A stretch of DNA of 11,805 bases from an uncultured Bacteroidales bacterium (GCA_946615455.1 CAMOHN010000015.1:1-11805); one strand, 5' to 3'. Counted from the stretch's first letter, positions 1 to 7,374 are shown. Program-made: numbers and translations. The notes: generated by a model not told the origin, from the sequence alone.

Positions 1-600
1 TCGTTTGTCACCTCGTCTCCCGATGTGTCGGCATGCCCCGACAGCCAACTCAATGAGTATGCCTTCATCGGGCGCAGCAATGTGGGCAAGTCCAGCCTCA
101 TCAATATGCTGTGCCGTGCACCCCATCTGGCAAAAACCAGTCAGAAACCCGGTAAGACGCTGCTCATCAATCATTTCCTAATCCAATCCGGCAAGGGCAA
201 AGCCCAGTGGCATCTGGTGGACCTGCCCGGCTATGGCTTTGCACAGACCGGTCAGCAACAGCGTGAGCAACTACGCCGCATGATTGAACGCTATTGCCTC
301 ATGCGCAGGCAGTTGGTCACCCTGTTCGTGCTCATCGACAGCCGCCACGAGCCGCAGAAGATTGACCTGGACTTCATCGCTTGGTTGGGTGAGAACGAGA
401 TTCCCTTTGCCTTGGTCTTCACCAAAACGGACAAAATTGGCAAAGGACGGTTGGCGGACAACCTGCAACGCTATAAACTGACCCTTTTGAAAACATGGGA
501 AGAGTTGCCCCCCGTGTTCTGTACCTCCTCCGAAACTGGCGAGGGACGAGACGAAATGGTGGCTTACATTGAACAACTGAACGATGATTTGGGACAATAA
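1..600 (+). CDS. engB: Ribosome biogenesis GTPase EngB (YihA/YsxC), 5'-truncated by window edge
   Basis: Circularly permuted-type names do not apply here: this is the small EngB/YihA/YsxC GTPase, which binds GTP and assists late assembly of the large ribosomal subunit in the cytoplasm. The frame is open from base 1 and the first residues in view (SFVTSSPDVSACP) already match the family's N-terminal strand, so the true start lies a few codons upstream, outside the window; the GTG at 25 is not the start. All G motifs are visible, numbered by codon of the fragment: Walker A GRSNVGKSS from codon 24, the G2 threonine after PGKT, DLPGYG from codon 74, TKTD at 141-144, and SSETG near 176. The length of 199 residues in view fits a family norm of about 200. 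The stop overlaps the next gene by 17 nt, suggesting a shared transcript. The identification is firm. Confidence 0.96.
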   Translation, partial: SFVTSSPDVSACPDSQLNEYAFIGRSNVGKSSLINMLCRAPHLAKTSQKPGKTLLINHFLIQSGKGKAQWHLVDLPGYGFAQTGQQQREQLRRMIERYCLMRRQLVTLFVLIDSRHEPQKIDLDFIAWLGENEIPFALVFTKTDKIGKGRLADNLQRYKLTLLKTWEELPPVFCTSSETGEGRDEMVAYIEQLNDDLGQ

Positions 601-1147
601 CGAAGACATCCGCCTTGTCCGCTGTGAAAACCGACCAAGGGTCATTCAACAGCACCTCAACGCTTGTCGCGACGAGCGGCGACCCTATGTGTTCATCACA
701 CCGACCATGCGCATGGTGACAGACATCAGGCGAATCCTGGTGCCCGTAACCATGTTGGAGGAAGAGGTATATAAGGCAGAAATCAGTACCTACCTTGCCC
801 GCAAAACAGGGGCAACCATTATCCTGCTGCCGGCACATGACTTCGGCTCAAGAGCCAAAACGAATATGGGAAAAATAATATCCCATATACAAGCCGTCAA
901 TCAACGGACCCAAGCCGACATCCGCTACGAGATAGGCGAAGCCCGCAAAGACAGTTTCCGCCTCTATGTGGAAGCCGCCGAGCGGCAGCGGGACTTTGGG
1001 CACCAGTTGCTATTGCTGACCGCATCAAGAGAATACGGATGGGACGACATCCTGTTCGGTCCCATTGAGCGAAAAGCCATTGTACGCAGCCAAGTGCCCG
1101 TCATGCTGGTCAATCCCCGTGCCGACCTCTTCTCCTTGTGCGACTGA
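584..1147 (+). CDS. Universal stress protein-like (UspA-fold) protein
   Basis: A 187-residue protein. After about 48 residues it shows a UspA-like pattern: a first strand RRILVPV (49-55), then an acidic segment LEEEVYKAEISTYLARKTGATIILL resembling the Usp helix-strand pair (split here as LEEEVYKAEIS and TYLARKTGATIILL, 58-82), and a C-terminal segment ILFGPIERKAIVRSQVPVMLV (156-176) like the Usp end 'fGs.a..i...s.vPVlvv'. The usual ATP-binding G-x2-G-x9-G-(S/T) glycine motif is not clear, so it may not bind nucleotide. Residues 1-48 contain a phrase, QQHLNACRDERRPYVFI, that could be the remnant of a first Usp domain in a two-domain protein; that is inference. The ATG at 584 overlaps engB by 17 nt and is chosen because the N-terminal segment looks protein-like; ATGs at 707 and 713 are alternatives. 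The role is unknown. Confidence 0.68.
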   Translation: MIWDNNEDIRLVRCENRPRVIQQHLNACRDERRPYVFITPTMRMVTDIRRILVPVTMLEEEVYKAEISTYLARKTGATIILLPAHDFGSRAKTNMGKIISHIQAVNQRTQADIRYEIGEARKDSFRLYVEAAERQRDFGHQLLLLTASREYGWDDILFGPIERKAIVRSQVPVMLVNPRADLFSLCD

Positions 1148-1170
1148 TGGATAGTTGAAATCCTTGACCT

Positions 1171-2247
1171 ATGATCCCTGTCACCCTACCCATATCCAAG
1201 AGCATAGCCAACCGCTTGTTGGTGCTCTATGCTATGCAAGGAACAGACCTGTATCAATGGCAGCCGGACGAGACCGTCCCCGACGATGTAAGGCTGTTGC
1301 ATAAAGTGCTGACCAATATACAGACGTTTCAACGGAACAAGGTGATTAGTCATGTGACTTTTAATTTGCATAACTGCGGGACTGCCATGCGCTTCCTGAC
1401 AGCCTATTGCGCTGCACAAACAGGTATAAACGTAGTGCTTACCGGTGACAAACGCATGACACAACGCCCCATCGGTCAGTTGGTTGAGGCTCTCAGACAA
1501 ACGGGGGCTTCCATCCGCTATTTGGAGCAGGAGGGGTTCCCGCCGCTACACATCATGGGGCAGACACTTCGTAATTGCCCGATCATACTCAATCAGCCTC
1601 TGAGTACTCAGTTCGTCTCTGCACTGCTGCTTGTCGGCATGAATGTGACTTCCGATTGCCATTCGCCCTACATAATAATGACCCAAACGCTCTGCCGGCA
1701 AGCACGACAAGGTAAGCTCATGCCGCTCACAGCCGTTGAGCGTGATTGGTCAGCAGCAGCCTTTTGGTATGAATGGGTGGCACTCCATGGAGGGTGTTTG
1801 AACTTAGATGGCTTGCATGCCGACAGCCTGCAAGGCGACCGGACGGTGGCTGAACTGTTCCGGCTATTGGGGGTCAAAACAACTTTCTTGCCAGACGGGG
1901 TTATCATCGACAAAAACATGACTGCCAAGCAGACTCTACCATCGGAACTGAATTGGGACTTTGCTGATTGCCCGGACTTGTATCCTGCGGTGTTTGCTGC
2001 TTGCCACCGTTTGGGTATAACCATGCATTTCACAGGGTTGGAGCGTTTGCCCCTCAAGGAGAGCGACCGCCTGCAAGCCATGCACCAACTGCTTGAACAG
2101 CCAACCGCGTTGCCTTATCATAGCCGTGCCGACCACCGCATAGCCATGGCACTCATGGCTGCCGACTATCCGGTGGATAACACACAATGCATCAGCAAGT
2201 CCTATCCCTGCTTCACCGAACAATTAGCCCGACTGCAGCATCAATGA
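1171..2247 (+). CDS. aroA: 3-phosphoshikimate 1-carboxyvinyltransferase (EPSP synthase), compact form
   Basis: Transfers the enolpyruvyl group of phosphoenolpyruvate to shikimate-3-phosphate, the sixth shikimate-pathway step toward aromatic amino acids, in the cytoplasm. Conserved sites are visible: PISKSIANR (K10, S11, R15), NCGTAMRF (68-75), KRMTQRPI (94-101), STQFVSALL (145-153), the Asp in ADCPD (D269), LKESDRL (295-301; E297, R300), DHRIAMA (321-327) and SKSYP (342-346). By family comparison these correspond to the phosphate-, substrate- and PEP-binding residues, including the catalytic Asp and Glu. At 358 residues it is shorter than the usual 400-430: the first strand is trimmed and only 23 residues separate R300 from R323. 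The start is forced, because an in-frame TGA at 1165-1167 stands one codon upstream. The stop overlaps the next start as ATGA. All key residues remain, so it is probably active. Confidence 0.9.
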   Translation: MIPVTLPISKSIANRLLVLYAMQGTDLYQWQPDETVPDDVRLLHKVLTNIQTFQRNKVISHVTFNLHNCGTAMRFLTAYCAAQTGINVVLTGDKRMTQRPIGQLVEALRQTGASIRYLEQEGFPPLHIMGQTLRNCPIILNQPLSTQFVSALLLVGMNVTSDCHSPYIIMTQTLCRQARQGKLMPLTAVERDWSAAAFWYEWVALHGGCLNLDGLHADSLQGDRTVAELFRLLGVKTTFLPDGVIIDKNMTAKQTLPSELNWDFADCPDLYPAVFAACHRLGITMHFTGLERLPLKESDRLQAMHQLLEQPTALPYHSRADHRIAMALMAADYPVDNTQCISKSYPCFTEQLARLQHQ

Positions 2248-3104
2248 ACGCCCTCACGGTCATAGTTCCCTATCGGCACGGCACACGACCCGACCGTAGC
2301 CGGTATCCTCAAAACACACTCTTCGTCGATGATGAGGGGAAAGGCAAGAAACATGCCCTGCTCAGAGGCATCCGCTCTGTCTCCACCGAGTGGGTATGGC
2401 TCACCGATGACGATGTACAACTCCCTGACACACACCTTTTGCCACAACTGCCCCAAGAGGCGTATATGGTTATCCTCCCGCTGCGTATGAGCAAGAACAC
2501 CGACTCGCTCTTGGAACGCCTGCAACATGCCGAATACAAAGCCCTGCAAGCCCTGACACTGTGGACTGCCGATCGAGGACATGCCGTTATGTGCTCAGGA
2601 GCCAACCTCATGGTGCGGAGACAAACATGGTTGGCTTGTTGCGAGGACTTACACACCGACATGCCAAGCGGCGATGACATGTTCCTCTTGGAGAGCATGA
2701 AGCGTCATGGTAAAACGATTGTCACCCTGCACGGTGAGGCTGTAACAGCCTGCATTCAACCGTCTGCGACACTCCAGCAACTGCTCCAGCAACGCATGCG
2801 CTGGGCAGGCAAAGCCCAGCGTTATACTGACCCCGATATACGGTTGTGCGGTGCGGTGGTACTATGTGCCAATCTGCTGCAACTACTCTGCCCGCTTCTA
2901 TTGCTCATTAAGTTCCCCTTTGACCTATGGTTCATCCGCCGCTTTGAGAATGACTACCCAAAAAATAACGATGGAACTAAAACAACAAACGACCGCACCT
3001 CTATAGGCACAGCCTTGTTGCTGGAACTGCTGTATCCGTTTTACCTGATTGCTTGTCTGGCAGGCGGGCTGTGGCAAAGCCGCAACACCTCTGCACGCTT
3101 TTAG
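2244..3104 (+). CDS. Family 2 glycosyltransferase (GT-A fold), membrane-anchored, compact
   Basis: A 286-residue GT2-type enzyme expected to move a sugar from a nucleotide-sugar donor to a lipid or polysaccharide acceptor at the cytoplasmic membrane face; donor and acceptor cannot be read from the sequence. It opens with the GT2 strand LTVIVPYR (4-11), has a DxD-type metal/nucleotide motif TDDD (54-57), SGANLMVRR (118-126), an acidic acceptor-side motif SGDD (142-145) and the processive-enzyme signature QQRMRW (182-187). Two hydrophobic segments follow, about 203-232 and 258-280. The N-terminal half is short: GKGKKHAL (32-39) comes only about 20 residues after the first strand, where typical GT2 enzymes have about 50-70. 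The ATG at 2244 is chosen over the in-frame ATG at 2187 because it gives a 4-nt ATGA overlap with aroA and begins right at the domain. The family call is firm and the specific role unknown. Confidence 0.85.
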   Translation: MNALTVIVPYRHGTRPDRSRYPQNTLFVDDEGKGKKHALLRGIRSVSTEWVWLTDDDVQLPDTHLLPQLPQEAYMVILPLRMSKNTDSLLERLQHAEYKALQALTLWTADRGHAVMCSGANLMVRRQTWLACCEDLHTDMPSGDDMFLLESMKRHGKTIVTLHGEAVTACIQPSATLQQLLQQRMRWAGKAQRYTDPDIRLCGAVVLCANLLQLLCPLLLLIKFPFDLWFIRRFENDYPKNNDGTKTTNDRTSIGTALLLELLYPFYLIACLAGGLWQSRNTSARF

Positions 3105-3138
3105 GCAAAGACGGCAGTTCGCAATTTAAACGGGAAAG

Positions 3139-3468
3139 TTAGTCCTGGGCGGGCTCTTCCTGAATGGGAGCAGCAGCCTCCAAAGCCGAGGTGGCATCTT
3201 CTACCTGCTCAACAATGGCACTGCCATGACCGCCTTCTGCTTGCTGACCTTTCTTCACACCCACGGCGAGAATACTCAGCACCACTATCAGGGCAATGAG
3301 CCACCATGTGGATTTCTCCAAAAAGTCGGCTGTGCGGGGAGCACCCATCACTTGATTACCACTGGCAAAGCCCGATGCCAAACCGCCACCCTTGCTGTTC
3401 TGAATCAACACAAGGAAGGTCAGCAACACGGCTATAACGGTAATCAGGACAATCAAAAATGTGTACAT
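3139..3468 (-). CDS. secG: Preprotein translocase subunit SecG
   Basis: A 109-residue inner-membrane subunit of the SecYEG channel, which assists protein export. Two hydrophobic segments (about 2-22 and 54-72) flank the SecG signature loop: LIQNSKGGGLASGF (22-35) and later GAPRTADFLEKSTWW (42-56), matching the family pattern 'vLlQ..kggGl...fgg......g....t.fL.k.T'. The tail after about residue 74 is Ala/Glu-rich and acidic, of no known function. The ATG is the only sensible start, as it leads straight into the first membrane segment. The gene is divergent from dapB, with a Bacteroidetes-type promoter about 50 nt upstream, and convergent with the glycosyltransferase with a 34-bp gap in which I see no clear hairpin terminator. 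Confidence 0.95.
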   Translation of the reverse strand: MYTFLIVLITVIAVLLTFLVLIQNSKGGGLASGFASGNQVMGAPRTADFLEKSTWWLIALIVVLSILAVGVKKGQQAEGGHGSAIVEQVEDATSALEAAAPIQEEPAQD

Positions 3469-3519
3469 ACTATATCTGTTTTTTTATTCTTTCGTTTCTG
3501 TTCGTTTCTAAAAGGGCGA

Positions 3520-3550
3520 CAAAAGTACGCCGAACAGCACAAATACGCAA
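3520..3550 (-). promoter_or_regulatory. Bacteroidetes-type promoter for secG
   Basis: On the minus strand the sequence reads TTG (3550-3548), 20 bp, then TACTTTTG (3527-3520). This fits the Bacteroidetes sigma-ABfr consensus of TTTG or TTG, 19-21 bp, TAnnTTTG. Transcription would begin near 3513, leaving a leader of about 45 nt rich in A on the minus strand and without a Shine-Dalgarno sequence. It is predicted from consensus only. Confidence 0.7.
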
Positions 3551-3587
3551 GTGTTACGCATTTTTTCCCTATATTTTCGGTCATTCG

Positions 3588-3619
3588 TTGCGGCATATAA
3601 GAAAAAAGGCATACTTTTG
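3588..3619 (+). promoter_or_regulatory. Bacteroidetes-type promoter for the dapB-lepB-wbqC-ilvE operon
   Basis: TTG (3588-3590), 21 bp, then TACTTTTG (3612-3619) matches TTTG/TTG-N19-21-TAnnTTTG. The -7 box ends 15 bp before the dapB ATG at 3635, so the transcript leader would be only about 8-10 nt. It shares the 166-bp gap with the divergent secG promoter, and the two -33 elements lie about 40 bp apart. Confidence 0.72.
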
Positions 3620-3634
3620 CGGGGTTGAACAACT

Positions 3635-4315
3635 ATGAAGTTGCTACTGATTGGATACGGCAAGATGGGGCACGCTATTGAACGCGTGGCTTTGTCGCGC
3701 GGGCACGCGGTGCTGCTGCGTATTGACCCTTTTGCACCCGAGGCTATGGGCGAAGAAGCCTGGCTGCGGGACGATTTGAACCAAGCCGATGTCGCCATAG
3801 AGTTCACCACACCTGCCACAGCCTCGGACAATGTATCACGCTTGTTAGACAGACACATACCTGTTGTGTGTGGCACTACCGGATGGGATATACAGCCCAT
3901 GCAAACCAAGAGTCGCAAGCAGGGAACGCCTCTTCTGTGGGCAAGCAATTTCAGCCTTGGTGTCAATCTGTTCTTTGCGCTCAATGCCCGTCTCAACCAA
4001 CTGATCCGCCCATATGGCTATCAGCCTTCGATCACCGAGATTCACCATGTCCATAAACTGGACCAACCGTCCGGCACTGCCAAGACACTGGCTGCGGCTA
4101 TCGGTAACGATGTGCCCATCCACTCGATACGAGAAGGCGAAGTGCTGGGCATACACAGCGTGCTGTGGGATAGTCCACAAGATAGTATCGAGATAAAACA
4201 CTGTGCCAAGTCCCGCGACGGCTTCGCTTTAGGAGCCGTGTTGGCAGCCGAGTGGTTGCAAGGTAAGACCGGACCGCATACCATGGCAGAGGTGCTGGGG
4301 TTAGACAATATTTGA
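3635..4315 (+). CDS. dapB: 4-hydroxy-tetrahydrodipicolinate reductase
   Basis: Reduces hydroxy-tetrahydrodipicolinate with NAD(P)H in the diaminopimelate/lysine pathway, supplying peptidoglycan and lysine; cytoplasmic. The N-terminal Rossmann domain starts with GYGKMG (7-12); EFTTPA (56-61) and CGTTGW (79-84) follow, then SNFSLGVN (104-111). The catalytic block EIHHVHKLDQPSGTAK (135-150) holds the His pair and the Lys, plus the substrate-binding SGT. HSVLW, IEIKH and SRDGFALGAV follow in the expected order. At 226 residues it is shorter than the 250-273 of familiar members, mostly between SGTAK and REGEV, where the second domain is trimmed. The start sits just behind a consensus promoter. It is probably the first gene of an operon with lepB, 27 nt downstream. 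Confidence 0.95.
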   Translation: MKLLLIGYGKMGHAIERVALSRGHAVLLRIDPFAPEAMGEEAWLRDDLNQADVAIEFTTPATASDNVSRLLDRHIPVVCGTTGWDIQPMQTKSRKQGTPLLWASNFSLGVNLFFALNARLNQLIRPYGYQPSITEIHHVHKLDQPSGTAKTLAAAIGNDVPIHSIREGEVLGIHSVLWDSPQDSIEIKHCAKSRDGFALGAVLAAEWLQGKTGPHTMAEVLGLDNI

Positions 4316-4342
4316 TAATTCAATGAAAAACAGTCTCTTTTT

Positions 4343-5752
4343 ATGAAAACAATATACCAACGACTGCAAAGTGTGCCCCGCCGCGACCGGATACGCTGTG
4401 CCGTGTGGAGCACCATCTATGTCGTGTTTGTGCTGTGGGTAGCATGGGGCGATTGGGCTTCTTTGGGATGGCTGTGCCTGCTGCCTGTCATCGCTGACAT
4501 GTTCACCACCCGATTCATTCCTTGGAACTGGTGGAAACGCTTCAAACCTGCCGACAAAGACGAACCTGCCAATCCCAAAGCCAACCCTTTGCTTTATACG
4601 ATCTGCTCGTGGGTGGATGCCATCCTCTTTGCGCTGGTGGCCGTCTATTTCATCAATGTCTATATATTCCAAAACTACCAGATACCCTCCTCATCGTTAG
4701 AGAAGAGCCTGCGCGTGGGCGACTACCTGTTGGTGAGTAAGATGAGTTACGGTGCACGCGTGCCCAATACGCCGCTCTCCATGCCTTTGGTTCAGCACAC
4801 CATGCCACGCTGGTTGGGCAGCGGCAAGAGTTTTGTCGCGTACCCGCAGTGGGGCTATAAGCGTCTCAAAGGCTGGGATAGCCCCGAAAAAGGAGACATC
4901 GTGGTTTTCAATTTCCCTGCCGGCGATACGGTAGTCGTTGGTCATGAGAACCCCGACTATTATACACTCAACTACATCGCCCATACCTATGGCTATGCCG
5001 CGTTGCGAGCCAACCTCGGCATCAGTCAGCACGATCTGCAGAACATAGTCTATCGCCCTGTGGATCGCCGCGAGAACTATGTCAAACGATGTGTGGGCAC
5101 ACCGGGGGACAGCCTCCGAATTGTCAATAATGTCATCTTCACTCGCGGCATCACCGACAGCACATGGCAGCCCGAACCCGAACGCGAAGGGGTGCAACTC
5201 AACTATTTTGTGGAAACAGACGGCACACCGTTGGGCAATAAGGTCTTGGATAAACTGGGGATCAGTCACGACGACCGTCGTCGTCTGGGACCGACGCTCT
5301 ACCATTTCCCTTTGACCCAAAACATGAAGCGCCAACTGCAACAAAACAGCCATGTGGTCAGTGTGCAGGTGGAAGAAGAACAAGCAGGCGGAACGGTCTA
5401 TCCGTTAGGCCAGAACACATGGACACGCGACAATTATGGTCCCATCTATATCCCTCGAAAAGGCGACCGGGTGCTCATCACCGAAAACAACTATCCGCTT
5501 TATAAACGCATCGGCGATGCCTACGAGCACCGTCCCATGCACATCGGTCAGGAGTATGAGTTCCAAATGGACTACTACTGGATGATGGGCGACAACCGCC
5601 ACAATAGTGCCGACAGCCGCTACTGGGGCTTTGTGCCCGAAGACCATATCGTGGGACGACCCGTATTTATCTGGCTGAGTATAGAAAAAGATAATAGTTG
5701 GGGCAAAGGTCATATTCGCTGGAATAGACTATTCAAAGGAGCGGAACGATGA
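4343..5752 (+). CDS. lepB: Signal peptidase I, long Bacteroidetes form
   Basis: A 469-residue membrane serine protease that cuts signal peptides from exported preproteins on the outer face of the inner membrane, using a Ser-Lys dyad. Two N-terminal hydrophobic segments (about 20-52, possibly a hairpin) precede a third at 88-110. The catalytic Ser is S118 in IPSSSLEKSL (114-123), and the general-base Lys is K248 in YVKRCVGTPGD. The C-terminal box MMGDNRHNSADSRYWG (414-429) is intact. Between the dyad Lys and this box lies a long insertion of about 165 residues, and another of about 100 residues lies between Ser and Lys; both are usual for Bacteroidetes enzymes but absent from small Gram-positive ones. 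No Shine-Dalgarno sequence precedes the ATG. The stop overlaps the next gene as ATGA, implying coupled translation. Confidence 0.96.
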   Translation: MKTIYQRLQSVPRRDRIRCAVWSTIYVVFVLWVAWGDWASLGWLCLLPVIADMFTTRFIPWNWWKRFKPADKDEPANPKANPLLYTICSWVDAILFALVAVYFINVYIFQNYQIPSSSLEKSLRVGDYLLVSKMSYGARVPNTPLSMPLVQHTMPRWLGSGKSFVAYPQWGYKRLKGWDSPEKGDIVVFNFPAGDTVVVGHENPDYYTLNYIAHTYGYAALRANLGISQHDLQNIVYRPVDRRENYVKRCVGTPGDSLRIVNNVIFTRGITDSTWQPEPEREGVQLNYFVETDGTPLGNKVLDKLGISHDDRRRLGPTLYHFPLTQNMKRQLQQNSHVVSVQVEEEQAGGTVYPLGQNTWTRDNYGPIYIPRKGDRVLITENNYPLYKRIGDAYEHRPMHIGQEYEFQMDYYWMMGDNRHNSADSRYWGFVPEDHIVGRPVFIWLSIEKDNSWGKGHIRWNRLFKGAER

Positions 5753-6285
5753 CCATACCGACCGCGTATTTAGCACCGCAAACCTACTTTGACCTATTGG
5801 GTACTCAACCCGCTGATAGCGAGGTGCGGATAGAAGTGATGGAGTCGTTTGAAAAACAGACTTTTCGCAACCGCTGTTTGATACGCGACTTGCAGGGAAG
5901 GCTCATTCAACTCACCGTTCCTGTAAAGAAAGTGGAACATAAACAACTGACTCGGGATATTGAAATCAGTTATCAGTCACGCTGGCAACACCAACACATG
6001 ATAGCCCTACGAAGTGCCTACGAACAAACGCCCTATTTCCTCTATTATGCGGATCTGTTACGCCCTCTGTACGAGAAAACAACACGATGGCTGATAGACC
6101 TTAATGAAGAATTAACCCAAGTCATTCTAGCTATTATGCAGCGGCGCATAGAGCCAGACGGACGAATACATAACCCGCTCCATTTGCAGAGGACTGCTGA
6201 CTGGGAAGGAACGACTTGGACTGACCGCCATCCGTGGCAACATGAATTAAGCATACTGGACCGCCTTATGCGAGAAGGCGAATAA
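5749..6285 (+). CDS. WbqC-family protein
   Basis: A 178-residue soluble protein matching the WbqC-like family (Pfam WbqC), whose members occur in O-antigen clusters and, in Bacteroidales, next to lepB. The biochemical activity is not established. Family features seen: an N-terminal YLAPQTYFDLL (7-17), QTFRNRCLIRDLQGRLIQLTVP split as QTFRNRCLI and GRLIQLTVPV (about 37-60), the segment ISYQSRWQHQHMIALRSAY (73-91), which resembles the family 'w...h...l..aY', and PYFLYYADLL (95-104). No signal peptide or membrane segment is seen. The ATG forms a 4-nt ATGA overlap with the lepB stop, and ilvE begins 6 nt after its stop, so it belongs to the dapB operon. The family assignment is good, the function inferred only. 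Confidence 0.85.
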   Translation: MTIPTAYLAPQTYFDLLGTQPADSEVRIEVMESFEKQTFRNRCLIRDLQGRLIQLTVPVKKVEHKQLTRDIEISYQSRWQHQHMIALRSAYEQTPYFLYYADLLRPLYEKTTRWLIDLNEELTQVILAIMQRRIEPDGRIHNPLHLQRTADWEGTTWTDRHPWQHELSILDRLMREGE

Positions 6286-6291
6286 ACGAAT

Positions 6292-7374
6292 ATGAACATC
6301 AACTGGAGCCAATTAGGATTTCATTACACCGAAACGGACACTATTGTTCGCTCCGCTTTTCATGGTCGCTGGCAAAATGGGACGCTGGTAGGCGAATGGG
6401 AAGAACCCTATGCCACGACCGACAAATTCATTCACCTGCACCTATCTGCCACCTGCCTGCAATACGGACAGGAGGCGTTCGAAGGACTGAAAGCCTTTCG
6501 GGGCATTGACGGCAAGGTGCGTATCTTCCGCTGGCAAGACAATGCACGGCGTATGCAGCAGTCGGCTTTGGGACTCAAAATGGCAGCCCCGTCTATCGAC
6601 CTATTCGGCAAAGCCATTCGCCTTGCCCTACAAACCAATATGGACTATCTGCCTCCTTACGAAACGGGTGCGACCCTCTATTTCCGTCCGCTGCTCATCG
6701 GCACAACCCCTCGTTTAGGTGTCGGCCCGGGTGTGGACTTTGAATTGGCAATCATCCCTTCGCCCATCGGCCCCTACTATCCGGGCAAGTTCCACTGCAC
6801 TTCCTTCATCATCAATCGGCATGTGGATCGTGCTGCTCCATTAGGAACGGGACAATATAAGGTGGGCGGCAACTATGCAGCCTCATTCCGTGCTACCGAA
6901 GCAGCGCACCAGCAAGGCTTTGACTGCCTCTTTACCGACAGCAAAACGCACCGCTACATTGACGAATGTAGTGCGGCTAACTTTATCGGAATAAAAGAGT
7001 CGAAACCAGAAAGTCAAAAGTCAAAAGCAGAAAGTCGAAAGTCGAAAGTCGAATACCTTACTCCCCGCTCATCGGCTATTCTGCCTTCCCTCACCAACGA
7101 CAGCCTGATGACTCTCGCCCACGAGAAAGGCTACAAGGTCACGCGCCGACATATCCGCTTGGAGGAACTGGCGGATATGCAAGAGGCTGCAGCCTGCGGA
7201 ACAGCATGCGTCATCTCACCCATTGACAAAGTGATTGACCCAGACAAGGGCATCACCTATACCATTAGTGAGCAACCCGGACCGGTACTGACCGACCTCT
7301 ACCAAAGCCTGCAAGACATCCAATACGGCAGAGCCGAAGACCGCCACGGCTGGTGCGAGGTAGTCGAAGTGTAA
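6292..7374 (+). CDS. ilvE: Branched-chain amino acid aminotransferase with in-frame repeat insertion
   Basis: A PLP-dependent fold-type IV aminotransferase of 360 residues, catalysing the last step of Leu, Ile and Val synthesis (or the first of their breakdown) with glutamate/2-oxoglutarate; cytoplasmic. It resembles the eukaryote-like BCAT subgroup: YGQEAFEGLKAFR (58-70), LYFRPLLIGT, IPSPIGPYYPG, and the PLP lysine K190 in GTGQYKVGGNYA (185-196). IDECSAANFIGIK (223-235) and the C-terminal EAAACGTACVISPI follow. Between GIK and EYLTPRS, where relatives have a short turn of a beta-hairpin, residues 236-253 form a Lys/Ser/Glu-rich insertion encoded by a 7-bp tandem repeat. Such an external loop could tolerate extra residues, so the enzyme may well be active. 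It is the last gene of the dapB operon; a 53-bp gap with no convincing promoter or terminator follows. Confidence 0.94.
   Translation: MNINWSQLGFHYTETDTIVRSAFHGRWQNGTLVGEWEEPYATTDKFIHLHLSATCLQYGQEAFEGLKAFRGIDGKVRIFRWQDNARRMQQSALGLKMAAPSIDLFGKAIRLALQTNMDYLPPYETGATLYFRPLLIGTTPRLGVGPGVDFELAIIPSPIGPYYPGKFHCTSFIINRHVDRAAPLGTGQYKVGGNYAASFRATEAAHQQGFDCLFTDSKTHRYIDECSAANFIGIKESKPESQKSKAESRKSKVEYLTPRSSAILPSLTNDSLMTLAHEKGYKVTRRHIRLEELADMQEAAACGTACVISPIDKVIDPDKGITYTISEQPGPVLTDLYQSLQDIQYGRAEDRHGWCEVVEV
6998..7053 (+). repeat. Array of eight phased 7-bp repeats inside ilvE
   Basis: Eight consecutive 7-bp units fill this span without a phase break. Units 1, 6, 7 and 8 are AGTCGAA, units 3 and 4 are AGTCAAA, unit 2 is ACCAGAA and unit 5 is AGCAGAA. 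The last three units are identical (7033-7053). They encode the Ser/Lys/Glu-rich loop of residues 236-253 of IlvE. Because 7 is not a multiple of 3, gain or loss of one unit would shift the ilvE frame. Confidence 0.92.

Noticed and set aside
3105..3138. Search for a terminator between the glycosyltransferase and secG
   Set aside because: No hairpin followed by a T-run was seen in either direction; the transcripts may overlap or end by another mechanism.
3226..3600. 124-residue open frame on the plus strand opposite secG
   Set aside because: It crosses both the secG coding region and its promoter, and has no family features.
4014..4056. Small open frames within dapB in other frames
   Set aside because: They overlap the conserved catalytic block of dapB and show no protein-like features.
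4697..5383. 228-residue open frame on the minus strand inside lepB
   Set aside because: It lies wholly opposite a firmly identified gene, has no recognisable motifs, and reads as a shadow of lepB codon structure.
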